Assembly: GCA_022396035.1 (NCBI GenBank)
Contig: JAIOXO010000010.1
Coordinates: 1 to 57,087, forward strand
Direction of reading: 5' to 3'
DNA: 57,087 bases
Source of the DNA: Actinomycetes bacterium
GTDB taxonomy: Bacteria > Actinomycetota > Humimicrobiia > Humimicrobiales > Humimicrobiaceae
The position numbers and the translations under genes were made by a program. The notes beneath the pieces were generated by a model, which was not told the origin of the DNA, searched no databases, and saw nothing but the letters and a program-made list of their open reading frames with translations. Numbering within the stretch: the first letter of the stretch is position 1; the number at the start of each line of letters is the position of its first letter. Shown in pieces: positions 37,411 to 46,015 of this stretch.

Positions 37411-37440
37411 TTATTATATAATAAAATATCTTATTTGCAA
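37411..37440 (-). promoter_or_regulatory. fur-type gene promoter with overlapping Per-box-like operator
   Basis: Minus strand: -35 TTGCAA (37440-37435), 16 bases, -10 TATAAT (37418-37413). The perfect palindrome TTATTATATAATAA (37411-37424) covers the -10 and resembles the PerR box TTATAATnATTATAA. Confidence 0.6.
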
Positions 37441-37453
37441 ATTAATTCAGGTT

Positions 37454-37481
37454 TTGCTTTTATGCACAAATAATTTAAAAT
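37454..37481 (+). promoter_or_regulatory. Predicted promoter of the flavin reductase gene
   Basis: -35 TTGCTT and -10 TAAAAT with a 16-base spacer, 31 bases before the ATG. It is divergent from the fur-type promoter, whose operator lies about 30 bases away. Confidence 0.45.
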
Positions 37482-37511
37482 ATTTTAATTAACAAATATC
37501 GGAAGGAGCAT

Positions 37512-38039
37512 ATGAAAAAGGATATTGGAGTCCATGAAAGATTATACCCTAATCCTGTGGTTCTGGTTTCATCTTCCTATGAAAACCAGGACAATATCAT
37601 AACTCTTGCCTGGACAGGCACTGTGTGCAGCAACCCCCCTTTAATATCAATATCTATCCGGCCCTCCAGGCATTCCCATGGTTTAATTAAAAACTCTGGT
37701 GAGTTTGTCATAAATATACCCAACCAACACCAGGCAGACCTATGTAACTATTGCGGTACTGTTTCCGGCAAGGATACTGACAAGTTCAAACAGCTTGATT
37801 TAACTAAAGCCAGCCTGGATAAAGTTAAAGCCAGGATGATTGAAGATTGTCCTATTAATATAGGTTGCAGGGTACGGGACATAATTTCTTTGGGTACCCA
37901 TGACCTTTTTATTGCAGAAGTGCTCCAGGTCTTGGTGGATCAGGACTGGGTTTATACAGATGGGGATCTGGATTATGATAAACTCTCTACCCTTAGCTGG
38001 TGTATGGGAAAATATTACAGGAATGTAGCTTTAAGATAA
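37512..38039 (+). CDS. Flavin reductase-like FMN-binding split-barrel protein (flavoredoxin type)
   Basis: A 175-residue protein: YPNPVVLVSSSYENQDNIITLAWTG at the N-terminus, SISIRPSRHSHGLI and EFVINIP make up the FMN-binding barrel. Family members reduce flavins with NAD(P)H or act as electron carriers. It contains CNYCG, a Cys pair that could be redox active. GGAAGGAG gives an excellent SD. Its position opposite a Fur/PerR regulator suggests redox- or iron-linked expression. Confidence 0.85.
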   Translation: MKKDIGVHERLYPNPVVLVSSSYENQDNIITLAWTGTVCSNPPLISISIRPSRHSHGLIKNSGEFVINIPNQHQADLCNYCGTVSGKDTDKFKQLDLTKASLDKVKARMIEDCPINIGCRVRDIISLGTHDLFIAEVLQVLVDQDWVYTDGDLDYDKLSTLSWCMGKYYRNVALR

Positions 38040-38067
38040 TTAGGGCGGTTTTAAAGAATACCCTGGT

Positions 38068-38901
38068 TTACACAAACTTTATGCTGTCTAGGTGAAGTTT
38101 TACATAATTAAAACTTTTCTGGCCGGATTTCCATTCCGCCTTTATATCTGTGGGTATCCTCATACCATTAAACTGGCGGTAATTGCTGTAAGTGCCTATC
38201 CATTCCTGCCTGTCCCACCGCCCATCTCTTTCCCGGTATCTGTCCTCGGTACAAGCCCGGGTGATCTGGCCCTGTTTGTTTATATCAAATTCTATTCCGG
38301 CTATATGTGAACCATCTGCAATTGATGCCTTTACCCTGTCCCTGCCCATAGCTTCCCAGTTGATATTATCAGAGAAAATGAGGGCGGTGGGACAGAATGT
38401 TAGCTCTGATACATACCTTGTAAGAGAAGATATATCCATCTCTTTTCCCCGGGCATGAGTTACTGTAAATATGGATAACCACCTTATGAGCATATTCCCT
38501 TTGCCCCTATAGTACATATCTCTGGCACTCAACCACCCGCCCAGGGCAGTACTAACTCTGGCTATCCAGATAAATGCAGGATCTCTGCCATCAAAATACT
38601 GCACTGCGGATACCGGCAGCCAGCTGGAACTTTCCCTGGTTTTAATAAAACCTGATTGACGGACCAAAGCTATACTGGGAACCTGTTGACCCGGAGTCAG
38701 GCAATAATCAAAATACCTCTGAAGCGGCGGGGGTAGATTTTCGATTACCCGGGGCGAGTAGATTTTTTGTGGTCTGTCTTTTGCGTCCTCAAGTATCTGT
38801 TTCAGCTCTTTTTTTATACCTGAACTGGTAGCCCATATCCTAAATGCCGCTGCCAATAAAAGCATTTCTAAAACTACCAGTATTGTAATAAGAATTTCCA
38901 T
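38068..38901 (-). CDS. DUF6544/DUF6920-like membrane-anchored protein
   Basis: A 277-residue protein with one N-terminal TM helix (ILITILVVLEMLLLAAAF) and a beta-rich domain starting NLPPPLQRYFDYCL, with SWLPVSAVQYF, ALGGWLSARDMYYRGKGNML and a C-terminal NGMRIPTDIKAEW. This pattern is known from a domain of unknown function in many bacteria (DUF6544/6920); the assignment is from memory. AGGG six bases before ATG. It converges on the flavin reductase gene 28 bases away. Confidence 0.6.
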   Translation of the reverse strand: MEILITILVVLEMLLLAAAFRIWATSSGIKKELKQILEDAKDRPQKIYSPRVIENLPPPLQRYFDYCLTPGQQVPSIALVRQSGFIKTRESSSWLPVSAVQYFDGRDPAFIWIARVSTALGGWLSARDMYYRGKGNMLIRWLSIFTVTHARGKEMDISSLTRYVSELTFCPTALIFSDNINWEAMGRDRVKASIADGSHIAGIEFDINKQGQITRACTEDRYRERDGRWDRQEWIGTYSNYRQFNGMRIPTDIKAEWKSGQKSFNYVKLHLDSIKFV

Positions 38902-39006
38902 AATATTCCCTTAAATTTGCCGGTTAAATCGTTACCTTGATAATACTAATAAAAATAGAGCAGGGCAATATGCTTAAAGGTCTGTAAATTATGAAAAAAT
39001 TTAAAA

Positions 39007-39036
39007 GCCAGGCAGGATAGAGGTACCCCGCCTGGC
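39007..39036 (-). terminator. Intrinsic terminator of hcp
   Basis: On the minus strand GCCAGGC and GCCTGGC form a 7-base GC stem around a 16-base loop, followed by TTTTAAATTTTTT. It starts 17 bases after the hcp stop. Confidence 0.75.
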
Positions 39037-39052
39037 AATGGCATAATCAAGA

Positions 39053-40618
39053 TTAACCAAGGATGGCTTCCAGGTCTTCCCGGGGGGTACTTACAGGTTT
39101 TAAATTGAATTTATCCACCAGGACACTTAAAACATTATCCGATATAAAAGCGGGTAAGGTTGGTCCCAGATAGATATCTTTAATACCCAGGGCCAGAAGG
39201 GTTAACAGTATGCAAACCGCTTTTTGTTCATACCATGAAAGCACCAGAGTTAATGGTAACTCATTCACACTACAGTCAAAAGCTTCAGCTAGAGCAGTAG
39301 CTACTTTTATGGCTGAATAAGCATCATTGCATTGTCCCATATCCATTATCCGGGGAAAATCTCCGATCTTTCCCAAATCCAAATCATTGAATCTATATTT
39401 TCCACAGGCCAGGGTTAGTATTAATGAATCCTGGGGGGTTTGCTTTACAAACTCGGTATAATAATTTCGTCCCGGTTTAGCTCCGTCACACCCGCCAACC
39501 AGAAAGAAATGACTGATAGCCCCGGATTTCACTGCTTCTACTACCTGGTCTGCTGCACTTAAAACCGTATTCCGTGCAAACCCGGTCATAAGCTTGGATC
39601 CGCCGTTTATTCCAGTAAACTGCTTATCCTCCTTATATCCCCCCAACTCAATAGCTTTGTCGATAACCGGAGAAAAATCCTTCTTGCCTTCAGGAGAGTC
39701 GGGGATGTGTTTTATCTGGGGATAGCCAACCACGCAGGTAGTAAATACCCGGTCCGCATAGCTCTTTCTCGGAGGCATGAGACAGTTAGTGGTAAACAAT
39801 ATGGGTGCCGGTATATTATCGAACTCTTTCTGCTGATTCTGCCAGGCGGTTCCAAAATTACCCTTGAGGTGGCTATAATGCTTTAATTCAGGATAACCAT
39901 GAGCCGGCAGCATCTCCCCATGGGTGTATATATTAATGCCTTTGCCCTCGGTCTGCTCCAGCAGCTGTTTTAAATCCAGAAGGTCATGGCCGGTTATAAC
40001 TATAAACGGGCCTTTTTCTACATGAGTGGTCACTTCTACCGGAACCGGATCTCCATAAGCAGAGGTATTAGCCTCATCTAACAGTTCCATACACCTTAAA
40101 TTTATCTGGCCAAAATCCATTAATAAGTCCAGCCACTGCTCAACGGTATGTTCTTCACCCAATGTCTTCATGCCTTTATAGAGCCATTGGGTAACTTCCT
40201 CATCATATTTCCCTAAAACATATGCATGCCAGGCATAGGCACCCATACCTCTTAATCCCAATAAAAGAGTTGACCTCAATGACACTATATCCGGATCTCC
40301 AGACCATAACTTTTGGATTGGGAAAGCCTTACTACCACCCAGTTTTTCAGCTTGCTCATTAACCCGGCCGGTTAACTGTTTTATTCTCTCCGGATCAAAA
40401 TTTACATTGGTTACAGTAGCAAACAGACCCTGAAACATAAGTTCATCCGCTGCCCGGGGAGCGTCTTTTCCTTCAGCAGCCCTGGCCAAACCTATCAGGG
40501 CACAGGTCAGTTCATCCTGCCCGTTAGCCGTTTCCGGCTTTTTACCGCATACCCCGGTTTTCACACAGCCCTTACCGCCTGCGGTTTGTTCACATTGAAA
40601 ACAGAACATCTTATCCAT
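39053..40618 (-). CDS. hcp: Hydroxylamine reductase / hybrid cluster protein (class I)
   Basis: A 521-residue hybrid-cluster enzyme that reduces NO (and hydroxylamine in vitro). The N-terminal CFQCEQTAGGKGCVKTGVC has the C-x2-C-x7-C-x5-C spacing of class I proteins with a [4Fe-4S] cluster. Further motifs are VITGHDLLDLKQLLEQT, TNCLMPP, VVGYPQIKHI, VGGCDGAKPGR, ACGKYRFN and SWYEQKAV, which supply hybrid-cluster ligands. An ATG at 40630 would add four residues, but GGAGG within it lies five bases before ATG at 40618. It is divergent from a Crp/Fnr gene with a candidate operator between them. Confidence 0.96.
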   Translation of the reverse strand: MDKMFCFQCEQTAGGKGCVKTGVCGKKPETANGQDELTCALIGLARAAEGKDAPRAADELMFQGLFATVTNVNFDPERIKQLTGRVNEQAEKLGGSKAFPIQKLWSGDPDIVSLRSTLLLGLRGMGAYAWHAYVLGKYDEEVTQWLYKGMKTLGEEHTVEQWLDLLMDFGQINLRCMELLDEANTSAYGDPVPVEVTTHVEKGPFIVITGHDLLDLKQLLEQTEGKGINIYTHGEMLPAHGYPELKHYSHLKGNFGTAWQNQQKEFDNIPAPILFTTNCLMPPRKSYADRVFTTCVVGYPQIKHIPDSPEGKKDFSPVIDKAIELGGYKEDKQFTGINGGSKLMTGFARNTVLSAADQVVEAVKSGAISHFFLVGGCDGAKPGRNYYTEFVKQTPQDSLILTLACGKYRFNDLDLGKIGDFPRIMDMGQCNDAYSAIKVATALAEAFDCSVNELPLTLVLSWYEQKAVCILLTLLALGIKDIYLGPTLPAFISDNVLSVLVDKFNLKPVSTPREDLEAILG

Positions 40619-40656
40619 GTATTCCTCCATTTTTTATTTACAGTCCTTTTATTAGT

Positions 40657-40685
40657 CTAATAATTATAATATAATTCTGACCCAA
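40657..40685 (-). promoter_or_regulatory. Predicted hcp promoter
   Basis: Minus strand: -35 TTGGGT (40685-40680), 17 bases, -10 TATTAG (40662-40657). The -10 lies in a 15-base palindrome, TTATTAGTCTAATAA (40649-40663). The weak -35 fits an activator-dependent promoter. Confidence 0.45.
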
Positions 40686-40689
40686 TAGC

Positions 40690-40705
40690 TGTATCTCTGG
40701 ATACA
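40690..40705. promoter_or_regulatory. Crp/Fnr-type operator between hcp and its regulator
   Basis: TGTATC, four bases, GATACA: a perfect 16-base dyad with the size and TGT...ACA ends of Crp/Fnr sites. It lies just upstream of the hcp -35, an activating position, and 26-41 bases before the regulator's ATG. Confidence 0.6.
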
Positions 40706-40730
40706 TAATTAAATAAATATATAGATTATA

Positions 40731-41426
40731 ATGTTAGAAAGATACCATGATACAATTTCAGAATCAGTTCTTTTTGCCGGCTTGGACCAGCAAGCTATTT
40801 TGGCCATGCTCAAATGCTTAAATCCCAGAGTGCGCAGTTATAAAAGAAATGATTATATCTTCATATCCGGGGATTCTTTTACCAGCGTTGGCATTATCCT
40901 TGAAGGCCTGGCAGGAGTATTAAGTGAAAAGCCCAATGGGGATAGGGTAGTTATAAACACCCTGAAAAAAAGTGAAGTTTTTGGAGAGATGGTAGCCTTC
41001 TCCCCTTTAAACCAGTGGCCCAATACTGTCCAGGCCTTAAAATCCTGCAAAATATTACTTATTCCCAAGATACGGATAATAGGAGAATGCCCCAAACTCT
41101 GCCCCTGGCACAGATCCCTAGTTGAAAACTTTTTAAAACTACTCAGCCAGAAAGCATTAATGCTGAACAGGAAAGTAGAATATCTTTCCATAAAAGGAAT
41201 AAGGGCAAAAGTAAGCACTTATCTATATGAACAATACAGGCACCACCAGTTCGAAAGCATTGTTTTGAATTTAAACCGCAATGAACTGGCTGATTTTTTA
41301 AGTGTATCCAGACCCTCCATGTCCCGTGAAATCTGTAAAATGAGGGATGAAGGAATTATTGACTTTCATCTAAACCGGTTTAAGATAAAAGATTCCCAAG
41401 CCCTAAAATCAATGGCAGAATTATAG
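40731..41426 (+). CDS. Crp/Fnr-family regulator, probable HcpR-type NO sensor
   Basis: A 231-residue regulator: cyclic-nucleotide-binding-like domain (about 10-125; YKRNDYIFISGD, GIILEGLAGVL, FGEMVAFSPL), dimerisation helix and winged HTH (about 150-225; LNRNELADFLSVSRPSMSRE). Divergent pairing with hcp is typical of HcpR/NO-responsive members, which bind haem. C-P-K-L-C-P in the middle might instead bind metal. No SD precedes the ATG and AT-rich sequence abuts it, so a leaderless message is possible. Confidence 0.85.
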   Translation: MLERYHDTISESVLFAGLDQQAILAMLKCLNPRVRSYKRNDYIFISGDSFTSVGIILEGLAGVLSEKPNGDRVVINTLKKSEVFGEMVAFSPLNQWPNTVQALKSCKILLIPKIRIIGECPKLCPWHRSLVENFLKLLSQKALMLNRKVEYLSIKGIRAKVSTYLYEQYRHHQFESIVLNLNRNELADFLSVSRPSMSREICKMRDEGIIDFHLNRFKIKDSQALKSMAEL

Positions 41427-41473
41427 AAACTGCCAGTGGCGCCATTGCTATCAACACTGACAGCAAGTTATCT

Positions 41474-42274
41474 CTAATTACCGGAGGGCTTAAAAGCAAT
41501 AATTTTTATACTTACCGCTGCTTTTTCAAGGTCTTTACTAATATCAGGATGATTTAATTTAGACAAGCCCGAAAATATAAGGGGGTAGTAATCCTCACTT
41601 AAAACTTCAATTTTTTCAAATCCTGCCTGCTCAATAAGCTCAAGATACCGGTCTTTTCTTATAGCCCCGGACAAACATGAAGTATAGGCAGATCTGTTTT
41701 CCATGACTACCTGGGGCAAGTCTTTTAATAGCACAATATCGGAAACTACCACCCTTCCTCCTGGCTTTAATGCTTTAAAAGCCTGTTCAAATACTTCCTT
41801 TTTCCGGGTGGAAAGGTTAATAACACAATTAGATATTATTAAATCAACACTCCCTTCCGGCACAGGAAGGTCTTCGATTTCTCCCAGTATAAACTCTACA
41901 TTATTGTAATTTTCCTTCTCTGCAAAAGCCTTGGCTTTCTCTATCATTTCCGGAGTCATATCCACACCGATTACCTTACCCTGGGACCCAACTCTGGATG
42001 CCGCTATAAAACAGTCTATACCTGCTCCGGAGCCCAGATCCAGTACAGTCTCTCCCGGCTTTATGGAAGCAAGGGCCCCGGGATTGCCGCAACCCAGGCC
42101 GAGGTCTGCCCCCTGGGGTATCCGTTCTAAATCCTGCCGGCTATACCCTATATCCATGCTTATATCTTTTGTACTTTCCTGACCACAACAGCCTGATTTG
42201 CAACATCCGCTGCCTGTTTGTGCTGCCCGGGCATAATCTTCTTTTATAGCCTTTTTTATATAATCTTTATCCAT
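41474..42274 (-). CDS. arsM: Arsenite S-adenosylmethionine methyltransferase
   Basis: A 266-residue class I methyltransferase: VLDLGSGAGIDCF binds SAM; the three conserved cysteines of ArsM appear in LGLGCGNP, SNCVINLS and SCLSGA, which bind As(III). The Cys-rich N-terminus (SGCCKSGCCG) is frequent in ArsM. It methylates arsenite to volatile or toxic methylarsenicals. No arsR, arsB or acr3 gene is adjacent, so its regulation is not visible. AAGG precedes the ATG. Confidence 0.92.
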   Translation of the reverse strand: MDKDYIKKAIKEDYARAAQTGSGCCKSGCCGQESTKDISMDIGYSRQDLERIPQGADLGLGCGNPGALASIKPGETVLDLGSGAGIDCFIAASRVGSQGKVIGVDMTPEMIEKAKAFAEKENYNNVEFILGEIEDLPVPEGSVDLIISNCVINLSTRKKEVFEQAFKALKPGGRVVVSDIVLLKDLPQVVMENRSAYTSCLSGAIRKDRYLELIEQAGFEKIEVLSEDYYPLIFSGLSKLNHPDISKDLEKAAVSIKIIAFKPSGN

Positions 42275-42366
42275 ATTAAACCTTCCTTAATCAATACTAT
42301 ATTCATACATTTAAATATATAATACTATTTTAATCAAGCCCTATTTTCAGCTTTTTATCAAAGAAT

Positions 42367-42397
42367 ACAGGGCAACCTCAATTTTGGGCTGCCCTGT
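42367..42397 (-). terminator. Terminator-like hairpin after the coiled-coil/DUF4332 pair
   Basis: Arms ACAGGGCA and TGCCCTGT (perfect, 8 bases) with a nested CC/GG pair in the loop, 67 bases after the stop at 42464 on the minus strand. The following bases are only moderately T-rich. Confidence 0.55.
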
Positions 42398-42463
42398 TAG
42401 ATATAAACCAGGCTTTTATCCAATAACCTGATTTTTAGTCTCTTAATTTTTTACTGATTTACT

Positions 42464-42682
42464 CTATTTCTTAAACCTGCCTAAAATATCTTTGCCCTTT
42501 CCTTTCAGGTCTTCAACCTTGGCTTTGGCTTCCTCAATTTTAGCTTCCAGATCTTCTATCTTATCTTTTACTTTGGTATCGCCGGCCAGTTTCTTTGCTT
42601 TTTCCTTCAATTCTTTTAGTTCATTTTCCCATTCTGCAATCTGTTTTTTTAGCTTGTCTGTAGACATTTTTCCTAAATCCAT
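42464..42682 (-). CDS. Small charged coiled-coil protein
   Basis: A 72-residue, Lys/Glu-rich, almost wholly helical protein (KLKKQIAEWENELKELKEKA, IEDLEAKIEEAKAKVEDLKG) predicted to form a coiled coil. No family recognised. Two starts are possible: ATG at 42682 and ATG at 42667 with AGGA four bases upstream. It follows the DUF4332 gene by 26 bases and is probably its partner. Confidence 0.6.
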   Translation of the reverse strand: MDLGKMSTDKLKKQIAEWENELKELKEKAKKLAGDTKVKDKIEDLEAKIEEAKAKVEDLKGKGKDILGRFKK

Positions 42683-42708
42683 AATATTTGTCTCTTTCCG
42701 GCTATAAA

Positions 42709-43113
42709 TTAATATTCTATTACTCTCTTAAGTTTTTTAGCCTGATTGACCCAATCTTTGACCATATCCATAGATGGCGGCCTTCTAACCAATTTCTTTT
42801 TTTGATTAGTCTTCATTATTGCTTCATACAAATTTTCCACTTTCTTCTTGGATAATTCTACAACTGTATCCACTCCTGCTTCTTCCAATAAATCTGAATA
42901 TTCTTCCCCTACTCCTTTAATCCTGAAAAGATCAGCAAGATTAACCCACTCTAGAACCAGTTTATGGTCTATTTTGGCATCCTGTTCGATTTTCTTCCTT
43001 TCTTTAGCCGTCGCTCCCTTTTTTAATAAGGCTTCTGTGGTCTTGATGTTTAAGGCAGCTAATTTTTTAGTATACTGTGGACCTATGCCCTCAATCTTTG
43101 CAATACTGGCCAT
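42709..43113 (-). CDS. DUF4332 helix-hairpin-helix protein
   Basis: A 134-residue protein with two helix-hairpin-helix-like repeats: IEGIGPQYTKKLAALNI with KTTEALLKKGATAKERKKI, and IKGVGEEYSDLLEEAGVDTV. This arrangement is DUF4332. The motif binds DNA backbone in other proteins, but the family role is unknown. GGGGAG five bases before the ATG. Likely co-transcribed with the coiled-coil protein. Confidence 0.8.
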   Translation of the reverse strand: MASIAKIEGIGPQYTKKLAALNIKTTEALLKKGATAKERKKIEQDAKIDHKLVLEWVNLADLFRIKGVGEEYSDLLEEAGVDTVVELSKKKVENLYEAIMKTNQKKKLVRRPPSMDMVKDWVNQAKKLKRVIEY

Positions 43114-43303
43114 ATTTTCTCCCCTTTAATATATTGATATGTATTTTATAATTATATCATATAAGCCACATAATAAAATTATACTTTTTTTAGAACAAGC
43201 ATATTAGGCTGCCGCAGCCTTTTGTCCGACACATCTGTAAACATTCTCATTGTTCTGACCTGTACCTATTCATTTGCCTTCTGTTTTATGCAATAATTTA
43301 GGA

Positions 43304-44080
43304 ATGAATAACAATAAGCAATTAGAAAGATACAGGTATTTTTTAAAGGATTATCTGAGACTGGAGACTGATTTTTCCACCACAGACCAGAATCGGGGTA
43401 AACCGCCTCCACCGGTGGAAAAAGAAATAAACCCTGACAGCCGGGTAATTTCTCTTCCTTCACCGGATGAGGGAGATGGGGTTCATAATAAGGGGATAAT
43501 TGAAGCTATTAAAAACCGGAAAAGCCACCGTAGATTTTCTAAAAAGCCTTTGAGTCTTAAACAATTATCTTTCCTATTATGGGCAACCCAGGGTGTCAGG
43601 CAGATAAAGGGCTCCACGGTTTTAAGGAATGTTCCTTCTGCCGGTAACCGGCACCCCCTGGAAACCTATATCTGTGCCTTAAATATTACCGGTCTGGTGC
43701 CCGGCATTTATTTGTATCGTCCTCTGGAACATGAATTAAGAGTTGTAAACACCGCTGAGCCTGAAAATCTGGCCACAGAGATTGAGCTGGCGACCTTGGG
43801 CCAGGCCTTTATTGGCACAGCAGCTGTAGTTCTGATCTGGACTGCTGTTTGCTACCGGACTGAATGGAGATATGGTAAAGCCTCTCATAAAGTTATAGCC
43901 CTAGACGCCGGGCATGCTTGCCAGAGCCTATACCTTGCCGTTTCAGCTATTGGTGGAGGAACCTGCGCTATTGCTGCCTATAATCAGGACCTTGCCAATC
44001 AGCTGATAGGAGTCGATGGAAAAGAGGAATTCGTAATTTACCTCGCTCCGGTAGGCCTTATAGATAAGCAAGAGACTTAA
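43304..44080 (+). CDS. SagB/ThcOx-type nitroreductase-fold oxidoreductase
   Basis: A 258-residue FMN protein: about 60 variable N-terminal residues, then AIKNRKSHRRFSKKPLSLKQLSFLLWATQG, SAGNRHPLETYI and AIGGGTCAIAAYN. The S-A-G-x-R/H-P motif and length match SagB-type dehydrogenases; some oxidise azolines in peptide natural products, others have unknown substrates. No precursor peptide or cyclodehydratase gene is near. The start is uncertain: ATG at 43304 has AGGA directly abutting it, and a TTG at 43274 would add ten residues. Confidence 0.83.
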   Translation: MNNNKQLERYRYFLKDYLRLETDFSTTDQNRGKPPPPVEKEINPDSRVISLPSPDEGDGVHNKGIIEAIKNRKSHRRFSKKPLSLKQLSFLLWATQGVRQIKGSTVLRNVPSAGNRHPLETYICALNITGLVPGIYLYRPLEHELRVVNTAEPENLATEIELATLGQAFIGTAAVVLIWTAVCYRTEWRYGKASHKVIALDAGHACQSLYLAVSAIGGGTCAIAAYNQDLANQLIGVDGKEEFVIYLAPVGLIDKQET

Positions 44081-44140
44081 ACCAGTACTAGCTAACACTG
44101 ATGGTCAAATGTTTCTGTTAAAACACTATAACCTTTGAAT

Positions 44141-45082
44141 TTAAATAATTTTTTTAAATATTATCTCTGCCGTCCTGGCTGGATCATGTCTGATGTATTG
44201 GTTGCCCCCAAACAGCTCCTCCCTAATTATTCTTGTCCCTGACTGAACATGCTTTAAGTCATCTACAACCTTAAAAGAATTACTTTCAGCATGCCTGTTG
44301 GTGAGTGAATCAGGAATTTTGGAAGAATCTATAAGTATATAATCCAATTCGCATCCCAGATAATTTTCTACCACCCTGACATGATCACCGGCTTTAAACC
44401 CATCAGTCTCTCCAGGCTGGGTCATTATATTGCAGATGTAAACTTTTTTAGCCTTCGACTCCCTAATAGCTTCTGCCACTCCTCTAACCAGGAGATTGGG
44501 TATGATACTGGAGAACAGGCTTCCCGGTCCCAGCACTATGAGCTCTGCCTCCCGGCATGCTTTTATGACTCCTTTATAAGCCTGGGGACTGGAAGGCTGA
44601 AGAAAAACTTTTTTTATAGATTGCCTGTAGCCTACAATCCTGGTTTGCCCCAGCAGGGACTTACCATCATTAAATTCTGCCCCAAGTATTACATTTTCCA
44701 GGGTAGAGGGCAAAACCCTGCCCTGAATATTTAAAATCTGGCTTACCTCCAGCAGGCCCTTGGCAAAACTGCCGGTAAGCTCGCTCAGGGCTGCTATCAT
44801 CAGGTTGCCAAAAGAATGCCCTGACAGATTTGAATTACCCCGGAATCTGTACTGGAAAAGCTCAGGCAACAGGGATCGGGAATCAGCCAGTGACACCAGG
44901 CAGTTCCTTATATCTCCAGGGGGCAGAATATTGAAATCCTTCCTTAACCTGCCCGAACTTCCGCCATCATCGGTAACCGTAACAATAGCTGTTATATGTC
45001 CGGTCCATTGCTTGATGCCTTTAAGCAGGGTAGATAAACCTGTACCTCCGCCTATGCCCACTACCTTTGCGTTTTCTTTCAT
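44141..45082 (-). CDS. yvcK: YvcK / gluconeogenesis factor (CofD-like)
   Basis: A 313-residue CofD-like Rossmann protein: VVGIGGGTGLSTLLKGIK, VTVTDDGGSSGRLR, PPGDIRNCL, SGHSFGNLMIAAL and LVLGPGSLFSSIIPNLLV. In Bacillus and relatives YvcK binds UDP-GlcNAc and links central carbon flow with wall synthesis (GlmS control via YvcJ/GlmR work). rapZ (yvcJ) and whiA are absent here, but divergent nagB and downstream glmM make a UDP-GlcNAc-related setting. Confidence 0.92.
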   Translation of the reverse strand: MKENAKVVGIGGGTGLSTLLKGIKQWTGHITAIVTVTDDGGSSGRLRKDFNILPPGDIRNCLVSLADSRSLLPELFQYRFRGNSNLSGHSFGNLMIAALSELTGSFAKGLLEVSQILNIQGRVLPSTLENVILGAEFNDGKSLLGQTRIVGYRQSIKKVFLQPSSPQAYKGVIKACREAELIVLGPGSLFSSIIPNLLVRGVAEAIRESKAKKVYICNIMTQPGETDGFKAGDHVRVVENYLGCELDYILIDSSKIPDSLTNRHAESNSFKVVDDLKHVQSGTRIIREELFGGNQYIRHDPARTAEIIFKKII

Positions 45083-45217
45083 GCCGTTTTGCCCTTATAA
45101 TTAAATTTAGTAAAACTATGTATTGATATTTTCATTTTATTATATAAAAATAAAAAAATTAAACACATCTAATTTGAATTTAGATATAAATGCAAAGACA
45201 TATATAAAAGGAGGGCA

Positions 45218-46015
45218 ATGGAGCTTATAATTACTTCCGATTATGCAAGTATGAACAGGAAAGCAGCAGACACTATTTCTGCAACTATTAAAGAAAAACC
45301 AAACTGCGTGCTGGGCTTGGCTACCGGAAGTACACCTGTTGGAACCTATAAGGAACTGGTAAAAAGAAATCAGCAACACCAAATTGACTTTTCCCAGGTA
45401 ATAACCTTTAATCTCGATGAATATATCGGTATCGGAATAGACCTGTCAAAACCTTATAGCCAGGACCAGAGCTATGCCCGTTTTATGCATGAACAGCTAT
45501 TTTCACATATAAACATCAAACGGGAAAATATCCATATGCCGGACGGTACCGCTGAAAATTTAGAAAAACATTGTTCAGATTACGAACAGAAGATCAAGCA
45601 GATGAAAGGCATTGACCTGCAGTTGCTGGGAATTGGAGCCAATGGCCACATAGCTTTTAACGAACCCGGTTCTTCTCTGGCTTCACGAACCCGGATTCAA
45701 CCCCTGGACCCTAAAACCCTAAACGACAACTATGAAAAATTTTACAAAAAGGCTGGAATAAAAAAAGAAGATATGCCCCATTATGCCTTTACCATGGGTG
45801 TAGGAACCATACTGGAAAGCAGGCATGCCCTGCTGCTTGGATCAGGCAAAAACAAGGCTAAGGCAGTTGCCGAAGCAATTGAAGGTCCCGTTACTTCCAA
45901 AATAACTGCTTCTGCCCTGCAGCTTCATCCCGGCCAGGTTACCATTATCTTAGACCAGCCGGCAGCATCAGAGTTAACCTGGTCTTTAAAATTAGTAAGG
46001 GAAAATTTAGCTTAG
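45218..46015 (+). CDS. nagB: Glucosamine-6-phosphate deaminase
   Basis: A 265-residue isomerase/deaminase converting glucosamine-6-P to fructose-6-P and ammonia. Motifs: GLATGSTPVGTYKEL, FNLDEYIGI (catalytic Asp), LLGIGANGHIAFNEPGSS (catalytic His). AGGAGG four bases before ATG. A dyad ATCTAA-7-TTAGAT lies at 45167-45185, upstream. Its TAG overlaps the stop of the convergent nucleotidyltransferase-like gene by four bases. Confidence 0.96.
   Translation: MELIITSDYASMNRKAADTISATIKEKPNCVLGLATGSTPVGTYKELVKRNQQHQIDFSQVITFNLDEYIGIGIDLSKPYSQDQSYARFMHEQLFSHINIKRENIHMPDGTAENLEKHCSDYEQKIKQMKGIDLQLLGIGANGHIAFNEPGSSLASRTRIQPLDPKTLNDNYEKFYKKAGIKKEDMPHYAFTMGVGTILESRHALLLGSGKNKAKAVAEAIEGPVTSKITASALQLHPGQVTIILDQPAASELTWSLKLVRENLA

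Noticed and set aside
43266-43463. 65-residue minus-strand frame before the SagB-type gene
   Set aside because: It is antisense to a conserved protein and shows no SD or recognisable domain.
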